From Selaginella tamariscina (lineage: Eukaryota > Streptophyta > Lycopodiopsida > Selaginellales > Selaginellaceae): a stretch of DNA of 64,000 nt. The first letter of the stretch is position 1. Each line of letters starts with the position of its first letter. Where the stretch lies: the NCBI GenBank assembly GCA_003024785.1, contig PUQB01000783.1, positions 1 to 64,000 of the forward strand, read 5' to 3'. The translations under genes were made by a program, and so were the position numbers. Below, piece after piece: positions 36,300 to 47,640 of this stretch. The notes under the pieces are model-generated. The model searched no databases, was not told the origin of the DNA, and saw nothing but the letters and a program-made list of their open reading frames with translations.

Positions 36300-36537
36300 C
36301 CAAGATGAGGAAGGAAGATGTTATGAGTGAAGAGCCTTGAGGAACATGAGTTGTTCCACGGCAATTCAGCCGGACGGCTCCTATTTATAGGAATGAAAGC
36401 ATTATATATCGAATAGGAGAATGGTAATGAGAGAATGGCACAGCTAATGAGAGAAAATCGACAACAGCAGACCAAACAAGCTAGAGACAGGAAAAAGAAA
36501 TTCCGAGAATATAAACCAGGGTAGTGGGTATGGTGAA
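36300..36537. other. Junction between G2 and the OTA element, with a plus-strand integrase-like scrap
   Basis: Between the protease end of G2 and the OTA integrase, both minus, lies a segment whose plus strand reads '[20 protein letters not shown]' and '[11 protein letters not shown]' (36427-36522), resembling the basic tail of a gypsy integrase before its GDxV motif. A TATA-like 'cctataaatagg' lies on the minus strand at 36380-36391. It may be an inverted fragment. Origin unresolved. Confidence 0.3.
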
Positions 36538-36540
36538 CTC

Positions 36541-37805
36541 TCATGGCATGATGGCCTCCAGACCATAAGCTAGCTGGAAGGGTGTTGTTCCTATTGTGGT
36601 TTTGAATGTTGTCCGGTACGCCCATAACACCAATGGTAGCATTTCTTCCCAACACCTGGGTTCCCTGTGGTAGAGCTTCCTCAAGATGGTGACCAACACC
36701 TTGTTTGTGGACTTGACCTGTCCATTCCCCTGTGGATAGTAGGCTATTGACGTGCGATGCTTAATGACAAATGCTTTGACCAATTCTCGGACTGTCTCGT
36801 TGATGAAGTGGCTCTCTTGGTCGGACACTAGCTCCAGCGGGCATCCGAACTGTGTCAGAATGTTTATATAGATGAACCTTGTTGTCTGTCCTGCTGTTGC
36901 GTCCTTGAGTGCCTTCGCTTCTACCCATTTTGTGGCGTAGTCCGTTGCCACTACGATGTACCTAGAGTGTGTTGTGTGGGCCCTTGGGTTGATAGGTCCT
37001 ACAAAGTCCAGGCCCCACCTCTCAAATGCCGCCATTCTTGCTGAGGGGTGGTACTCCATGCCTTGGCCTGCAGTGGGTTTGCCTATTTGTTGACAATTGG
37101 TACAGCTCCTTGCTACCTTGGTGGCATCCCGAAAGATTGTTGGCCACCAAAGTCCGGTCTGTAGGATCTTCCTGGCCGTTTTGTCTCCCCTGAAGTGTCC
37201 TGCCCCTGGTCCTGTGTGAGCTGCCTCGACAATCTCGGGGATTTCCCAGGTCAATGGGCATCTCCAAAGTATGTCATCCCTCCCTCACTTGTAGAGTTGA
37301 TCCTCGATCAGCTGGAACGGTAAACACCTTCGAGCCAGGCTCTGTCGATGGCTACCGATGTGCCGGAGAGGCTGTGTAAGCCGTTGATGAGGTAGTGCCG
37401 TATTGGTCATTGCCACTCTGGGACGTCCGAGCCGGTCCTTGGTTCGGTGGTTTGTGGTATTGTGCCTTGGTCAACAGTTGTCCCTAAAAGGTCAGTGTCT
37501 GGTATGTTGAACATATTGACGGTTTCCGCTGGTTCGCCGCTCGTTATTTGGGAGAGGAGGTCTAGTGATACGTGCAGTTTACCTACCTTATGGATTACGG
37601 TAACTCGAACCCCTGCAAGAGGAGTATCCACCGCGTCGGCCTCCCAGTGAGCTGTGGTTTGTTCACGAGGTAACAACAGAGCGTGGTGATCTACGATCAG
37701 TATGAAATGGTTACCTAGAAGGTAGTGGCAAAACTTGGATACCCCGTAAATGACTGCCAGGAATTCTTTGTCGGTCGCCGAGTAGTTGCATTCGGCCGAC
37801 ATCAT
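36541..37805 (-). pseudogene. OTA RNase H and integrase
   Basis: RNase H part: 'AECNYSATDKEFLAVIYGVS' and 'YLLGNHFILIVDHHALL' (37640-37805). Integrase (36541-37254): H-H-C-C module 'HTGPGAGHFRGDKT...CTNCQQIG', then 'RWGLDFVGPINPRAHTTHSR', 'GCPLELVSDQESHFINETV', '[20 protein letters not shown]' and '[13 protein letters not shown]'. The third catalytic position reads V-K where N-G-Q-x-E is normal, so the Glu appears replaced by Lys ([10 protein letters not shown]). Several stops separate RNase H and integrase near 37260-37400. Inactive as read. Confidence 0.85.
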
Positions 37806-37808
37806 GAG

Positions 37809-38132
37809 TCAACTTTCGTATGCTATGTCGAGGACGACCACGTTTATCAGGAACTTGATGCTCTGGATCTTGATGCTTACCTTCCTCATGATGCTTTTAG
37901 GGACCACCTTGGTTTGGTTTGCCATGCGTATGAGGAAGGGTGAGGGCTCTGGGGGTGGCATTCCCAGTTGTTGATGGAGTTTTGTGGACATGATATTCAC
38001 ACCTGATCCCCCATCTATGATTACGTTGTGGACTGTACGGCCTGCCATCTGAACGGGTATGGCCGGTACAATCATCCACAAGTCTACCGCTATTATTGTG
38101 ACCCTTGGAGCCGTGACTGTGGGCCCGTGCAA
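37809..38132 (-). pseudogene. OTA aspartic protease, joined directly to RNase H
   Basis: Reads 'RTVHNVIIDGGSGVNIMSTK' with active-site DGGSG in place of the usual D[TS]G[AS], then 'LGMPPPEPSPFLIRMANQTK'. It stops at 37809, within a few bases of the RNase H segment, so the RT fingers and palm that should lie between (about 1 kb) are deleted. Confidence 0.78.
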
Positions 38133-38302
38133 TTCTCTGGTGAGGACTTCATATAGCCCTGGGGATAAACATAGTAGTTCTCCTAAGGTTACTAAACACG
38201 TGGGTTTCTCGCATCTTCCCAGTGAGGGCCTTGTGCATCCCTGTTGTGCCCCTGGCCTCTGCGCGCTGTGCCAGTCTTACCTGTTCTGCAGCTGCTTCCA
38301 CT

Positions 38303-41030
38303 TCAACACATCTTTGCTCCCACTGGCCTTGTTTCCCAAGTTCGGTTGCCACTTCCTCTCACTGAGCTCCCCATTGTCTTCCTCCTCCAAGTTGACTGGT
38401 TGTTTGGTGTTGGGCTTGTGATCTCGTGATTGCCCCGCATTGCAGCTTGGGGGTTGATGTTTCTACATGGTGGGCCTGTGGTGTGAACATAGTGTTGCTG
38501 TGGCGGGGCTAGTCCCTCGGCCACCCCTGTGGCTTTTTGGTACATGTGCTTCCAGCATGGGTTGATCCAGGGGCATTGGTACAGTGGATGGTGTTTGCTA
38601 CACAACGTGCATATCAACTCCCGGCATTCCGACCATTTAATTTTTTGTTGTCGTATCTGGTCAGTTTTTTGTTGTCGCTCCCAGGAACGCGATCTCTGGT
38701 TTGGTCTCTTGACTGCGATCTGCGGCGGGTTGGCCACCACTACGGCCCCCATACCGTTGGTCCCCTACGTGATCCACCTCTTGTCGCTCGACGGCCCAAG
38801 CACCGCCTGGGGTGGCGTGCTGCTTAGGAGCTTGGTTAGCTGGTAACAGTCATCTATGTTGGGGATCTATGGACATTACATACTTTGCAATATCTATCCC
38901 TGCGTGCTGTGTATCCTAACTGAGCAAGGGTCACCGCCAGGTCTTCCTTTTGCGACCACTCTATAAGTCTCCCTTCATTGGGATTGTTCGTCTCCCTGGT
39001 CCCCCCTGTCTCTCCCTCTACGTTGGATTGGGGATGTCTGAGAGGTCATCCTCGTTTGTGGTGGTGTCGTTGGCCCCTTCTGCATCCGGTTTGTCCTGTG
39101 CCTTTCTTTCTTGGCGTCTTTCAGCTTCTTGCTTTTCGGCCTTCTTGGCGTACCGAAGTAACTTGTCAAACGTTCGGTCGTCATCATCTAAAACCGATCC
39201 ACTTGCGGATCTCCAGCCACAGTCCCTTTCGGTACCACATTTTCTTGGTCAGGTCAACTGGGGCGTCTCTTAGCTGGGCGATATACCCTAGCATGCGGAC
39301 CGTGTACTCGTCGATCGACTCTTGTTTTTAGTTTCAAAGCTCGTTAGCTTGTGGATCACCTCCTCTTCACTCTTTTCCTCCCGGAAGGTATCTAGAAATG
39401 CCCTTCGTGCAATTTCCTAGCGGGCTCTTTCGTTTACCTCGTGGAATCGCATCCACCAGGTGTGTGCCTTCTTGTCTAGAGTGCATGCAAAGGCACTCAA
39501 CTTCTTGTTGATGTCGCTCACACTCTGAAGCTCGCACACCTGTTTGAACTTGTGTACGTGTTGTCTGCGTCTTCCCCCTTCGCTCCACGGAACCCGAGTA
39601 AGGGCACTGTTATGGTGCTCTCCTGCATCCGATTGAGCGCGCGGGCTAATAAAGGTGACCGTCAGTTCCCATGGCGTCTCATTGTGCATGAGAAGTGTTC
39701 CGATCCGGACCCTCCGCTTCGAACGTGGTGTAGTCCACATCCCGGTATTCTGCAGGCACCTTTCTCCTTCCTCGCGGCCCTGCCCTCCCGTTGAGGTGGG
39801 TGACGAGGACGGGCTCCTCCCGACTGTCCCTCGAGGGCCCCCACCGTGTGGACCAACCTAACGGCTGGTGGCGTGGCTTACCTTGGCTGGCCTCCAGTGA
39901 GTAGTTTTGTATGACCGTGTGCGAATCCCCCGCGACATCTAGACGGTCGTGATTGATGGGGCGATTCCTCCTCGCCCCGAGATGGTATCCTCCCGTCTAG
40001 TGATGGTTGCGGCTCTGCCTGTCCCTTGGCGTATTTCCCTAGTCGCTCGGGCGAATCTCTCCTACCCTTGGACGAATTCCTCTCCAAGGTAGCCACTATG
40101 CGGCCCCTCTTTCTGGTGCTCCTCCCAATCCGTCAGCTCACCAACGTCCAATCGCCTTCATGCAGGCGGTCGTCCCATGTGTACCCCAAGCCTTCCGAAG
40201 CCTCGGTTTCTCATCCTGGTAACCACCCTAACTTGCTGTGTTGCCGATTGGGCTGAAACTCCTAGTGCAGAGGTTGCCTTGTTGGCAATCGATGCCCCTC
40301 CCTACGGGGGCCTTCCGGATGAGGCTCTTTCCCCTCTTTCCGGGCAAACACGGGTCCCCCGGGTCACCTTGGTGGGTGACGAAGACCCTGGGTTTCCTAT
40401 CTACCTCCATCGTGGCGCTGGTCACGCTGGGCTTCCGGCTCACGTCCCCCGTCGCTATCCGTGTTGCTTTTGCCCCTCGAGATTCTTGCCTCCGTCACAG
40501 GCTTGCCCTTTCTTGGGTTGTCCTGGGTGAGGTTTCCTCCTTCGGGGTACTCGTCAAACACTGGTTTTGCTCATTGGTATAGGCTCTTCGTGGCCGTCAC
40601 TTTCACCTACGTCGAGAGGTGAAGGGCTTTCGTTGTCTTGCCATCCATCCCACTCTACATCATAGGTTACTGTCGGGTGAAGTCGCCTGTCCGGGTGCTA
40701 TTCATACCCACATGGTGCCGTGCCTGGACTATCATCCGGATGTGTTGCGGTTCCTTCATATCCTTCTTCGTCGTCAGCGGGCATGCGACCGCGTTCTACC
40801 GCTGGTGTGCCAAATTTATCCCTGCTCGAAGATTCAGCTATGCGGCATTACCGTTGTTCCCTCGGGTAGGTGAGGCGGGGCCGATTGCGCGCGCAACTGA
40901 GGTGCCTCGCCGCCTTCCATCAACCTTCCTCGGCCGGCCCGTCGCATCCTCCTAACTAGCTGTTGCTCATCAATCTCTATTTGTTCGAATGAGTTAATCC
41001 CGGCTCTTCTTCAGGCTGCCACTCTACTTG
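38303..41030 (-). pseudogene. OTA gag region, heavily frame-broken
   Basis: Recognisable pieces: 'NKKLSAFACTLDKKAHTWWM' and 'RFHEVNERARWEIARRAFLD' (about 39390-39510), the capsid core of Tat-type gag; a Cys-His cluster 'CTLCSKHHPLYQCPWINPCW' (about 38560-38610), a degenerate zinc knuckle; and upstream Arg/Pro-rich low-complexity segments to about 41.0 kb. A second, plus-strand copy of this gag is at 63.2-64.0 kb. The plus-strand open frames across here are composition artefacts of the GC-rich DNA. Confidence 0.7.
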
Positions 41031-41086
41031 CTACAGTGAACTCCATCTTGTGTACTATCTATCCCTCCATGGTCGCCACAAATGGT

Positions 41087-41569
41087 TGTCGGGGACTCCG
41101 CAGGCCAAAATGTGGTGCTTCTCAAGAAGCTGCAGTGATTGCCAGGACGTTGTTGAGAGCGTCCAACCCCGGGGGTTTAGCCGGCAAGCCGGGCCTTACC
41201 TCAGGAGTAATGGAAGGTATTGGATGGCCTCTACCTAGACGCCGCGAGGGCCCATGTACAGGTAGGGGGAGTTCTACTGAGATGACTGGGCAGAGAGTGT
41301 TGCGGGGCCCAGGAGTAGGGCAAGTAGGGAACACCCACTTGTAAGGTGAATAGGGAAAATGGATATATATATATATATATTGCCTGTCTGAGTACAAAAC
41401 TATCTCCGACAGTGGAGCAAGATATAAGATGCAGACCTGACTCCAAAAAGACCCCGACCCACTACCCGCCTTTTCAGCTTATATAGTGGGTTACCTACCA
41501 CTAGACCCTAGGTATAGGTGGCACCTTCCCACTGGTCTGCCGCCTAGTGACAGAGTCCTGTCTGTCACA
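41087..41569 (-). repeat. OTA 5' LTR (483 bp)
   Basis: Plus-strand ends TGTCGGGGACTCC and CTGTCACA. On the minus strand a TATA box (CTATATAAG, about 41476-41484) is followed by the R/U5 part. The U5 half is repeated at 31496-31757. Just inside is TGTGGCGACCATGG (41066-41080, minus), a TGG-starting candidate primer-binding site. Confidence 0.75.
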
Positions 41570-41876
41570 TTTATGTGCCTCCCCATGCGTGTTGTCCTTC
41601 GTACCCTGGGTAGTTAGTCCGGACGATCGGATTTATGCCTGGTTACGCCGCCGCCTAACATCGGTCGCCATTAGTTTGTACCTGAAGTACCTCCCTTATT
41701 TGGCACTTCGTCCCATCGCTCGTCCGCGCTGGTGGACGTCCCCGCCAGCCGGCCATGTGACGGTGTCGGACCACCATCAACCATTCATAGAGGGGGATTC
41801 TAGGGTTGGCATTTTTGCGTCACATTCATGGCTCATATATAACTCTTGTTTTTGAAGGGCTATGGTTGTCACAATC
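41570..41876. other. Spacer between OTA LTR and TRIM solo LTR
   Basis: About 300 bp, GC-rich, with no recognised gene or repeat partner in the window. Confidence 0.4.
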
Positions 41877-42038
41877 TTTCCCTCTCCCCTTGAGCCAACA
41901 AGGCAAAGGGCCAATTAGTGTTTATGAGATGACCCTTGGTCATGATGACCTAGGTTTACTTAGTCTTTTTCCCCATATATCACACATATCCCATAAATTT
42001 TACCTAGGTGGTCAACCCACCAAGCTAGAACTATGACA
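41877..42038 (-). mobile_element. Solo LTR of the TRIM-like family, TSD ATGGT
   Basis: 162 bp with plus-strand ends TGTCACAATC and GAACTATGACA, flanked by ATGGT on both sides (41872-41876 and 42039-42043). It matches the LTRs at 50727, 51977 and 56947 ('gggccaattagtgtttatga', 'cccttggtcatgatgacc'). Confidence 0.92.
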
Positions 42039-42099
42039 ATGGTGAAACGATGTCACATGAACATGTAACACTAAGTGATATGACACATAGTACAACACC

Positions 42100-42660
42100 C
42101 AAGGCATGATCTTTTGAATTGTGGCACAGGTTTAACAATGAGGGATTAAAGATTATGTCAAGCATACATGCTTACTTGCATCAAAAGTGTTAAGCCTTGG
42201 CATCTACTTAAGGGAGGTTAGGTCTCATAACTGGTGTACTAATTAGCACACTTGGTTAAGTGTGTACTCCCTAGGAGTATGTGAACATGTTTAAGGGCTA
42301 AGTAACTTAAGCTCGTTAGCATAAGTCCTTTTGTAAGGCACTCTCGTGATCGCATGCTTAAGGTTGTCCATACTTAGTCTTAAGGGTTTAACTTATCTCG
42401 TGTTTATCACCATGCACACTCATGTTGTTGCTAAATACTAACCCTAGGTCTAGGGTTTAGCTTGGCCTCACAAACCCATAAGGGTTAGTCATGGTTTCCT
42501 ATAGGGTACCCCTCATTTCTCTTAAAGGGGTTTATACTCTTGAATGAAGGTGATTTCTTAAGGTACTAGAATATACCTTATCTTTGTCACAGGGATATGT
42601 GCAAGAGCATGTATCCTTAGTAAGGTTAGGGTATGAGCCTATCAAGAATCACCTCAAATC
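42100..42660 (+). repeat. Inverted, diverged L1-type LTR fragment
   Basis: Its reverse complement follows the L1 LTR from about 4790 to 5200 ('gactaacccttatgggtttg', 'ccctagacctagggttagta', 'ggccaagctaaaccctagac', 'cctaacctcccttaagtaga'). It is therefore a third relative, in the opposite orientation. 42660-42995 next to it is AT-rich with no gene. Confidence 0.65.
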
Positions 42661-43000
42661 AAAATGAAGCATAAAATGATAAAATGGGAATAATTAATAA
42701 TTCATTAAATTATTAAAAAATTTATTAACTAAACACAATTAATGAAATCTAAACAAATTAGAAAAACCAAATAAAAAAACCTTTGTTCATCAACCACATG
42801 CCCAAGCTACATGTGAATGATTCTCACATCATACTTGTATAACAAAAAGCTTAATGCATATATATTAACAAGTTTTCTGAAAAGAATATTCCTAAATATT
42901 CATTTTTATTCGATTTATATTTATTAATTAATATATTATACAATTTTGCAATAAAAATCCCATTAACTTAAATTTTCAATTCACAAATATCTATAGTATT

Positions 43001-43489
43001 TGTCAAGCCACGATCCAGGAATAACGAAGTGAGCAGGATTTCGAGAACAAAGAAGCTTGACTCAAAAGCAGGACAAGGAGCAGGACTTGAAACTAGGAAC
43101 CAAGGAACAAAACAAGAGCAGGAAGCAAGGAACAAAGACAAGACAAAACAAGATTTGATCGTAGAAAGACTGGTGTTAATAGTAATTAATTGTACAACAA
43201 TTAGGTCGAAGCTTTTATGCTCACAAACTCCAAGCTAATCTAGTCATGAGTCTAATCTGGTCATGAGTTAAAAATAGTGACCCTTATCCTCTAGGCATAT
43301 CCTGTAATATATCTTATACATATCCTGTAGAAATATCCTATAGGTATATCCTATAGGAATATCTTCAGGCATATCCTATAGATATATTCTGTAGGAATAT
43401 CCTGTATATCCTATAGGAAATCTTGCAGGCATATCTTGTAGGTATATCCTATAGGCATATCCTGTATTCTGCATCGGGTGTGTGTGACA
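43001..43489 (-). repeat. G3 3' LTR
   Basis: TGTCAAGCCACGATCC to GTGTGTGACA on the plus strand. A purine tract AAGGAGGAGGTGC lies just inside (43491-43503, minus). Its 5' part holds many degenerate 'atatcctataggcat' units. Confidence 0.9.
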
Positions 43490-43499
43490 GCACCTCCTC

Positions 43500-46400
43500 C
43501 TTAAGGATGAGTTTCACGAGTCTTGGACCTGGTTTTAGCAAGATAACGCCGATGGAAAGCAGCAACTTTGAAAGAAGCATGTAAAGTTGGATGCAGGTTC
43601 CCAAGTGCAATCGGTAGGTAAATAACCTTTCCAATCCACCAAGTATTGAAGTTGGCAGCGATGAAGACGAGAATCAAAGATGGCTGCAACTTCATACTCA
43701 GGTTCACCATCAATGACCACAAGAGGGAAAGGAGAAGAAGCACAACCAGGAAGAGAAGAAGGATGATACGGCTCTAACAAAGAGGTGTGAAACACAGGAT
43801 GAAGTTTTCACCATATTGATGGTAACTCGAGTCGGAAAGCTACAAGATTGACCTCAGTTGCATCCTGTAAGGGCCCAATCGTTGAAAATCCAACTTAGAG
43901 AAGGCCTGTTGGTGCGAATATGCCGACGAAGAAGCCACACGAGATCATCAATCTTGTATGCAGGTGCCGGTTGACGATGAGCATTAGCATGACACTTGTA
44001 CCGTTCCTATGCCTGCTAAAGATGAACCTGAGATCCTCATGTACATGATGAAGATGCTGGAGATGATCCTGTACTGCAGGAGCAGAAGAAGGAGAAGCAG
44101 GAGGAGCAAAGTCAAAACGTGGATGGTAGCCTGTAAGAGCAAAGAAAGGTGTTAGCCTTTAGATGCGTGAACGGAGTTGTTGTAGGTAAACTCCGCCATT
44201 GGAAAAAGGTCCAACCAGTTGTCCTGTTGGTAACTAATGAAGCAGCGAAGATATTACTCCAACCTGAATCGTGTGTTCTGACTGCCCATTAGTTTGTGGA
44301 TGGTATCCTGAGAAAGGTCCGCTTTAACCTGTAGACTCCGGAGAAGTTCTCGCCAAAACTTGGACATGAATTGTAGGCCTTGATAAGAAACAATGCTCTC
44401 ATGAAGACCATGGTGTCGGAATACTTTGCGAATCACCAACTCAGTGGTTGTCTGGCCTTGTGACATGGTAGGAAATGAGCTTGTTGGTGAAACAGTAAAC
44501 CATCACAAAACTGCATCAAATCCATGAGGAGGAAGATCTATGAGGAAATCTATAGAAATGGATCTCCAAGGAGCAGAAGGAACAGGAAGAGGACGAAGAA
44601 GACCAGAGGGTTCGTGACGAGGCATCTTCGACCTATTGCAGGTGTCACAACTCCGTACAAACTTGTCCACAAAACCTCGCAACCCAAGCCACCAATAGTT
44701 GCGAGTTACCAACTCAACTGTCTTGGCCACACCAAAATGTCCTATAGCCGGGGTATCATGACAATCATGTACCACACGAGTGTCACAACCCGATACAGAA
44801 TACAGGATTCCGGATACAGGACATGGGTTGCAGGACTTTCCTACAGGATTCTGGATATAGGATATGGGTTGCAGGACTTTCCTACAGGATATTCCTACTA
44901 GGATTCCGGACACAGGATTCGGTTGCAGGATATTCCTACAGGATATGCCACAGGATATGCCTAAAGGATAAGGGACATGTGGACTCATCTTAGCCTCTGC
45001 ATGCATGCAACCACTTTTAGCACTCATGCCTAGATTAGCTCTTGGAGTTGTGAGCATAAAAGCTCCGACCTAATTGTTGTACAATTAGTTACTATCAACA
45101 CTAGTCTTACTACGATCAATCTCGTCTTGTCTTGTTCTTGTTTTGTTTCCTGTCCTGTTCCTGTCTCGCTCCTGTTTCCTGTCCTGCTCCTGGATCCTGT
45201 CCTGCTCCGGGATCCTGTCATGTTCCTGTCTTGTTCCTGGATCTTGTCCTGCACTTTCCTGTCTTGCTCCCGGATCCTATCCTGATCCTGTCTTGCTCCT
45301 AGATCCGTCCTGTTCCTATTTCTAGTTCCTGTCCTGCTCTCGGTCCTGTTCTTGAGTCAAGCCTTCCTGTCCTTGGAATCCTGTTCTCTTCCTGGTTCCT
45401 GGATCGTGGTTTGACAACGAGTCCTACAAACACCAACAGGAACGTACAAGAGACCTTCCCGGTACAGGAGTTTGTCCTGTATGGCAAACAACTTGTAGTC
45501 TGTACGGGAACTGGAGAAAAAGGAACTTGCGATGTTAGGACTAATGTGTAAAAACACATTCCTTGCCAAGTCGTCTGTAGCCAACTGCAAACGGATGTCC
45601 TGTAAGAGTGTGGAATCTGCTAGAGCTTGATGAACTTGTAGTTCTGCAAGTCAAAGTCGATCATGACCCAACAACACTTGCTTTTGACAGTCATATGCAG
45701 GATCGCCCGGGGTCGGTGCAAGGTAAGAGCGCCTAGACAATGCATCCGCCTTGCCATTTCAAAAAACCAGGCCTGTAGATGATGACATGATAGGAACTCC
45801 ACCCACCTAGCCTGTCACTGATTAAGAACTCAAGCCGTTTGAAAATACTCCAGGTTCTTGTAATCCATAAGAACTTGTACAAGATGCGCAGCACCTTCCA
45901 GGAAATTCCGTCACTCAAACAAATCCACAATGGCCTTGAGTTCCTTATCATGAATCTCGTAATTGATCTCCGCTGAAAGGAACTTACGAGAGTAAAAAGC
46001 TATACGATGAAGCAACTTATCTTCTCCAACTTGTGATAGAACAGATCCTACTGCAAAATCCAAGGCATTTGCTTCAACAAAGAAGGGACGAGAAGGATCA
46101 AGATGTTTAAATCGGAGCTGTTGTGAAGGCGTCCTTGAGTGTTGTGAATGCATGTTCCTCCTTGTTGGACCAAGAGAACACTTCTATGCGCTTGGTGAGT
46201 TCCGTGAGTGGAAGTACACGCTTGGAGAAATCCTCTATGAAACGCATGTAGAAGTTTGCAAAGCTAAGGAAACATTGTACGTCTCGTACAGACTTGGGCC
46301 TCTCCCACTCCGCAATAGTCTTCACCTTGTGCATGTCCATGGAAACGCCAGCAGGAGAGACGATATAGCCCAAGAACTCCACAGTATCCCTGTCAAAGAA

Positions 46401-47050
46401 ACAGTTCTTCAACTTCGCATACAGGCCATGCTCGTAAAGCCTCTGTAGGACTAGTCGTATATGCTTGTCATGAGCCGCCTGGTCCTTGGAGAAAATCAAA
46501 ATGTCATCGAGAATAGATTACCACAAACTGGTCCAAGAAGTCACGAAAGATGTCGTTCACCATGTGTTGAAACACGGCTGGGGCATTGGTAAGTCCGAAA
46601 GGCATCATCATGTACTCAAAGTGTCCATAACCTTATACGAAAGGCAGTTTTCCCACTCATCGCCTGGACGAATCCATACAAGATTGTAAGCCCCTCGTAA
46701 GTCGATCTTCGTGAACACCTTTGCTCCTTGCAGCCGATCGAGAAGTTCCGGGATCAATGGCAACGGGTACCGATTCCGAATGGTGACTTGATTCAAACCC
46801 TGTAGTCCACAACCAAACGTAAACTCCCATCTTTCTTCTTGACAAAGAAGATAGGTGCTCCTGCAGGGGACTTTGAGTGACGAATGAAGCCGGATGCCAA
46901 GTTTCCTCGATGTACTGACGAAGAACCTCCAATTCTGTAGGTGAAGTGCATAAATCGGTCCGAACGGTGGAGTCTTTCCTTCCACAAGATCAATAGGACA
47001 GTCGTAGGACCTGTGAACAGGAAGAACTGCAGCCTTGTGCTTGTCAAAAA
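43500..47050 (-). pseudogene. G3 pol: RT, RNase H, integrase (interrupted), chromodomain
   Basis: RT pieces: '[20 protein letters not shown]' (about 46860), 'NRYPLPLIPELLDRLQGAKV' (about 46750) and a one-base slip at the YLDD site (about 46512). RNase H: 'PFFVEANALDFAVGSVLSQV' (about 46060). Integrase: 'CHDTPAIGHFGVAKTVELVT', 'RSCDTCNRSKMPRHEPSGLL' and 'SIDFLIDLPPHGFDAVL' (44503-44770), split from its upstream half by the solo LTR at 44781-45416. Chromodomain: 'EYEVAAIFDSRLHRCQLQYL' followed by 'VDWKGY' (about 43630-43700). Multiple frame breaks; not functional as read. Confidence 0.88.
44781..45416 (+). mobile_element. Solo LTR of family G nested in G3 integrase, TSD ACGAG
   Basis: Starts TGTCACAACCCGATACAG and ends ATCGTGGTTTGACA, opposite to its host. 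ACGAG stands on both sides (44776-44780 and 45417-45421). It entered G3 after G3 was in place and then lost its interior. Confidence 0.95.
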
Positions 47051-47640
47051 CGTCCTAAAGGAGTGATACTTGGATGGTAGGAAGAAGGAGGAAAGAAGAA
47101 GGAACAGGAGAAGGAGATTGAAAAACAGGAGAGTCAGATACAGGAAAGGTAGAAGAGGACGTAGGAGTTACTTGAAAGGCAAAAAGATGAAAAGGAGCAG
47201 GATCAGTGGCAAGTTCATGCATGGTAGTGGTAAGAACTCGGAGAGGAGAAGGAGGGAGCTGTGATTGAAAAAGAGGAAGGATCTTGGGGGTGGAACAAAG
47301 AAGAGTAATGAAAAGAGGCAGGATTGGGAGAAACATGTGTGGATGTTGACAAGTGTACAGGATTGGAAGAATCCTGTACAGAAGTCCGTGGATGCACAGG
47401 AGTGAGGAGAGCCTGTGAGTGTGCTGACGAACCAATAGGAGGTGGATCCTGTTGAGGAGGAACCTTCGACACTGATACAGGATTGGAAGAACCCTGTACA
47501 GGAATCCGAACTTACAGGAGTGGAGAGAGCCTGCGGATGTGCTGAGGAACTGACATGAGGTGAATCCTGTCGAGGAGGAGTCTTCAACACTGATACAGGA
47601 ACAGGCACGGTCAATCCTGTAGCTTGTACTGCCTCAGACA
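47050..47640 (-). repeat. G3 protease-RT linker with variable repeats
   Basis: Low-complexity, Ser/Pro-rich coding with 'VSKVPPQQDPPPIGSSAHSQ' and 'VLKTPPRQDSPHVSSSAHPQ' repeats, homologous to the expanded array of G1 at 7596-8110. It contains fewer copies. Confidence 0.7.

Larger units (their letters stand above)
31758..36300 (-). mobile_element. G2: truncated Ty3/gypsy chromovirus inserted in the OTA LTR
   Basis: On the minus strand: protease, RT, RNase H, integrase, chromodomain, PPT and a 3' LTR (31758-32141). The 5' LTR and gag are absent; at about 36300 the sequence passes into unrelated DNA and then the OTA integrase. The 3' junction splits the OTA LTR after GTGAA. It is a different lineage from G1/G3 by LTR, though its pol is similar to G3. 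Confidence 0.85.
36538..41569 (-). mobile_element. OTA/Tat-type Ty3/gypsy element lacking most of its RT
   Basis: Minus-strand order: 5' LTR (41087-41569), gag (about 38.3-41.0 kb), protease (37809-38132), RNase H (37407-37805), integrase (36541-37254). The integrase ('RYIVVATDYATKWVEAKALK') is of the type found in the OTA clade, unlike the chromovirus integrases nearby. The 3' LTR remnant is at 31496-31757, separated by G2. GC content is higher than in surrounding DNA. Confidence 0.85.

Noticed and set aside
36533-36537. GTGAA matching the 5 bases before the G2 LTR (31753-31757), as a TSD
   Set aside because: No LTR terminus adjoins it on either side; a 5-base match this close is likely chance.
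39552-41344. Many plus-strand ORFs of 70-117 codons in GC-rich DNA
   Set aside because: The minus strand carries OTA gag motifs; plus-strand frames are open only because of composition.
47070-47264. Arg/Lys-rich 64-codon plus-strand ORF
   Set aside because: Antisense of the Ser/Pro-rich linker of G3.
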